A model generated the notes under the pieces. It saw only the letters and a program-made list of their open reading frames with translations. It did not search any database and was not told where the DNA came from. A stretch of 11,910 bases of DNA from DATKCF01 sp035513345 (GTDB lineage Bacteria; Gemmatimonadota; Gemmatimonadetes; Longimicrobiales; RSA9), in assembly GCA_035513345.1 (NCBI GenBank), contig DATKCF010000055.1, positions 1 through 11,910 on the forward strand, written 5' to 3'. Positions 11,845 to 11,910 of the stretch are shown here, one piece after another (the first letter of the stretch is position 1; every line of letters starts with the position of its first letter). A program made the position numbers and the translations under genes.

Positions 11845-11910
11845 AGGAATGGCCCGGTAGGGAACGGTGGATCAACGAGGACGGACGGATCCCTGCGATG
11901 CTCCGGGACG
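11841..11910 (-). CDS. Possible C-terminal end of an upstream operon gene (partial)
   Basis: On the minus strand a frame enters from the right edge, stays open for 22 codons ending PSVLVDPPFPTGPFL, and stops with TGA at 11841-11843. That stop overlaps the hemQ TTG as TTGA, the same junction seen between hemQ and hemA. This suggests that hemQ is not the first gene of the operon. The stretch is too short to identify, and third codon positions are only moderately GC-rich, so it could also be a leader region. Confidence 0.35.
   Translation of the reverse strand, partial: VPEHRRDPSVLVDPPFPTGPFL

Noticed and set aside
1..11910. tRNA, rRNA, riboswitch or insertion sequence
   Set aside because: Reading both strands by eye showed no clover-leaf tRNA pattern, rRNA segment, known riboswitch core or transposase. 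A covariance-model scan was not possible here.

Overview
The window looks like chromosomal DNA from a GC-rich, diderm (Gram-negative-type) bacterium. A TonB-family protein with an N-terminal SxxxH membrane anchor and a predicted lipoprotein imply an outer membrane. The heme genes belong to the coproporphyrin-dependent set, with a chlorite-dismutase-family coproheme decarboxylase. GTG and TTG starts and 4-base ATGA/TTGA gene overlaps are common. A Gemmatimonadota-like or related soil/environmental lineage would fit, but that is inference from gene content only.

Layout. (1) 1-2500, minus strand: an NAD-linked formate dehydrogenase-type module. A fused NuoE-NuoF diaphorase subunit (812-2500) is followed by the N-terminal iron-sulfur part of the catalytic alpha subunit (765 to beyond base 1). 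The junction carries a 50-bp tandem duplication that creates a 17-codon reading frame linked to both genes by ATGA overlaps. (2) 2501-2811: a gap holding a decayed second copy of a NuoE segment. (3) 2812-4327, plus strand: a small M23-family lipoprotein and a TonB-like protein, separated and followed by repeat-rich spacers (a 13-bp module inverted repeat at 3354-3512 and a long imperfect hairpin at 4362-4531). (4) 4721-5911, plus strand: a radical SAM/SPASM protein of the AhbD/NirJ-like group, preceded by a repeated TGCGCA + T7 element. (5) 5893-11844, minus strand: a compact heme operon in the order hemQ(chdC)-hemA-hemE-hemH(cpfC)-hemG/hemY(cgoX)-small membrane protein. The tail end of another possible gene lies at the right edge.

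How they work together. HemA begins tetrapyrrole synthesis by reducing glutamyl-tRNA. HemE makes coproporphyrinogen III. The HemY-type oxidase, ferrochelatase and HemQ then plausibly run coproporphyrinogen III -> coproporphyrin III -> coproheme -> heme b. The genes for the steps between HemA and HemE (hemL, hemB, hemC, hemD) are not in this window. The radical SAM gene runs towards the operon and overlaps its last gene tail to tail by 19 bp. The most unusual items are the duplicated translational-coupling junction, the modular inverted repeats, the ferrochelatase with a likely Fe-S ligand set, the HemA with an altered N-terminal signature, and the unassigned radical SAM and membrane proteins beside the heme operon.
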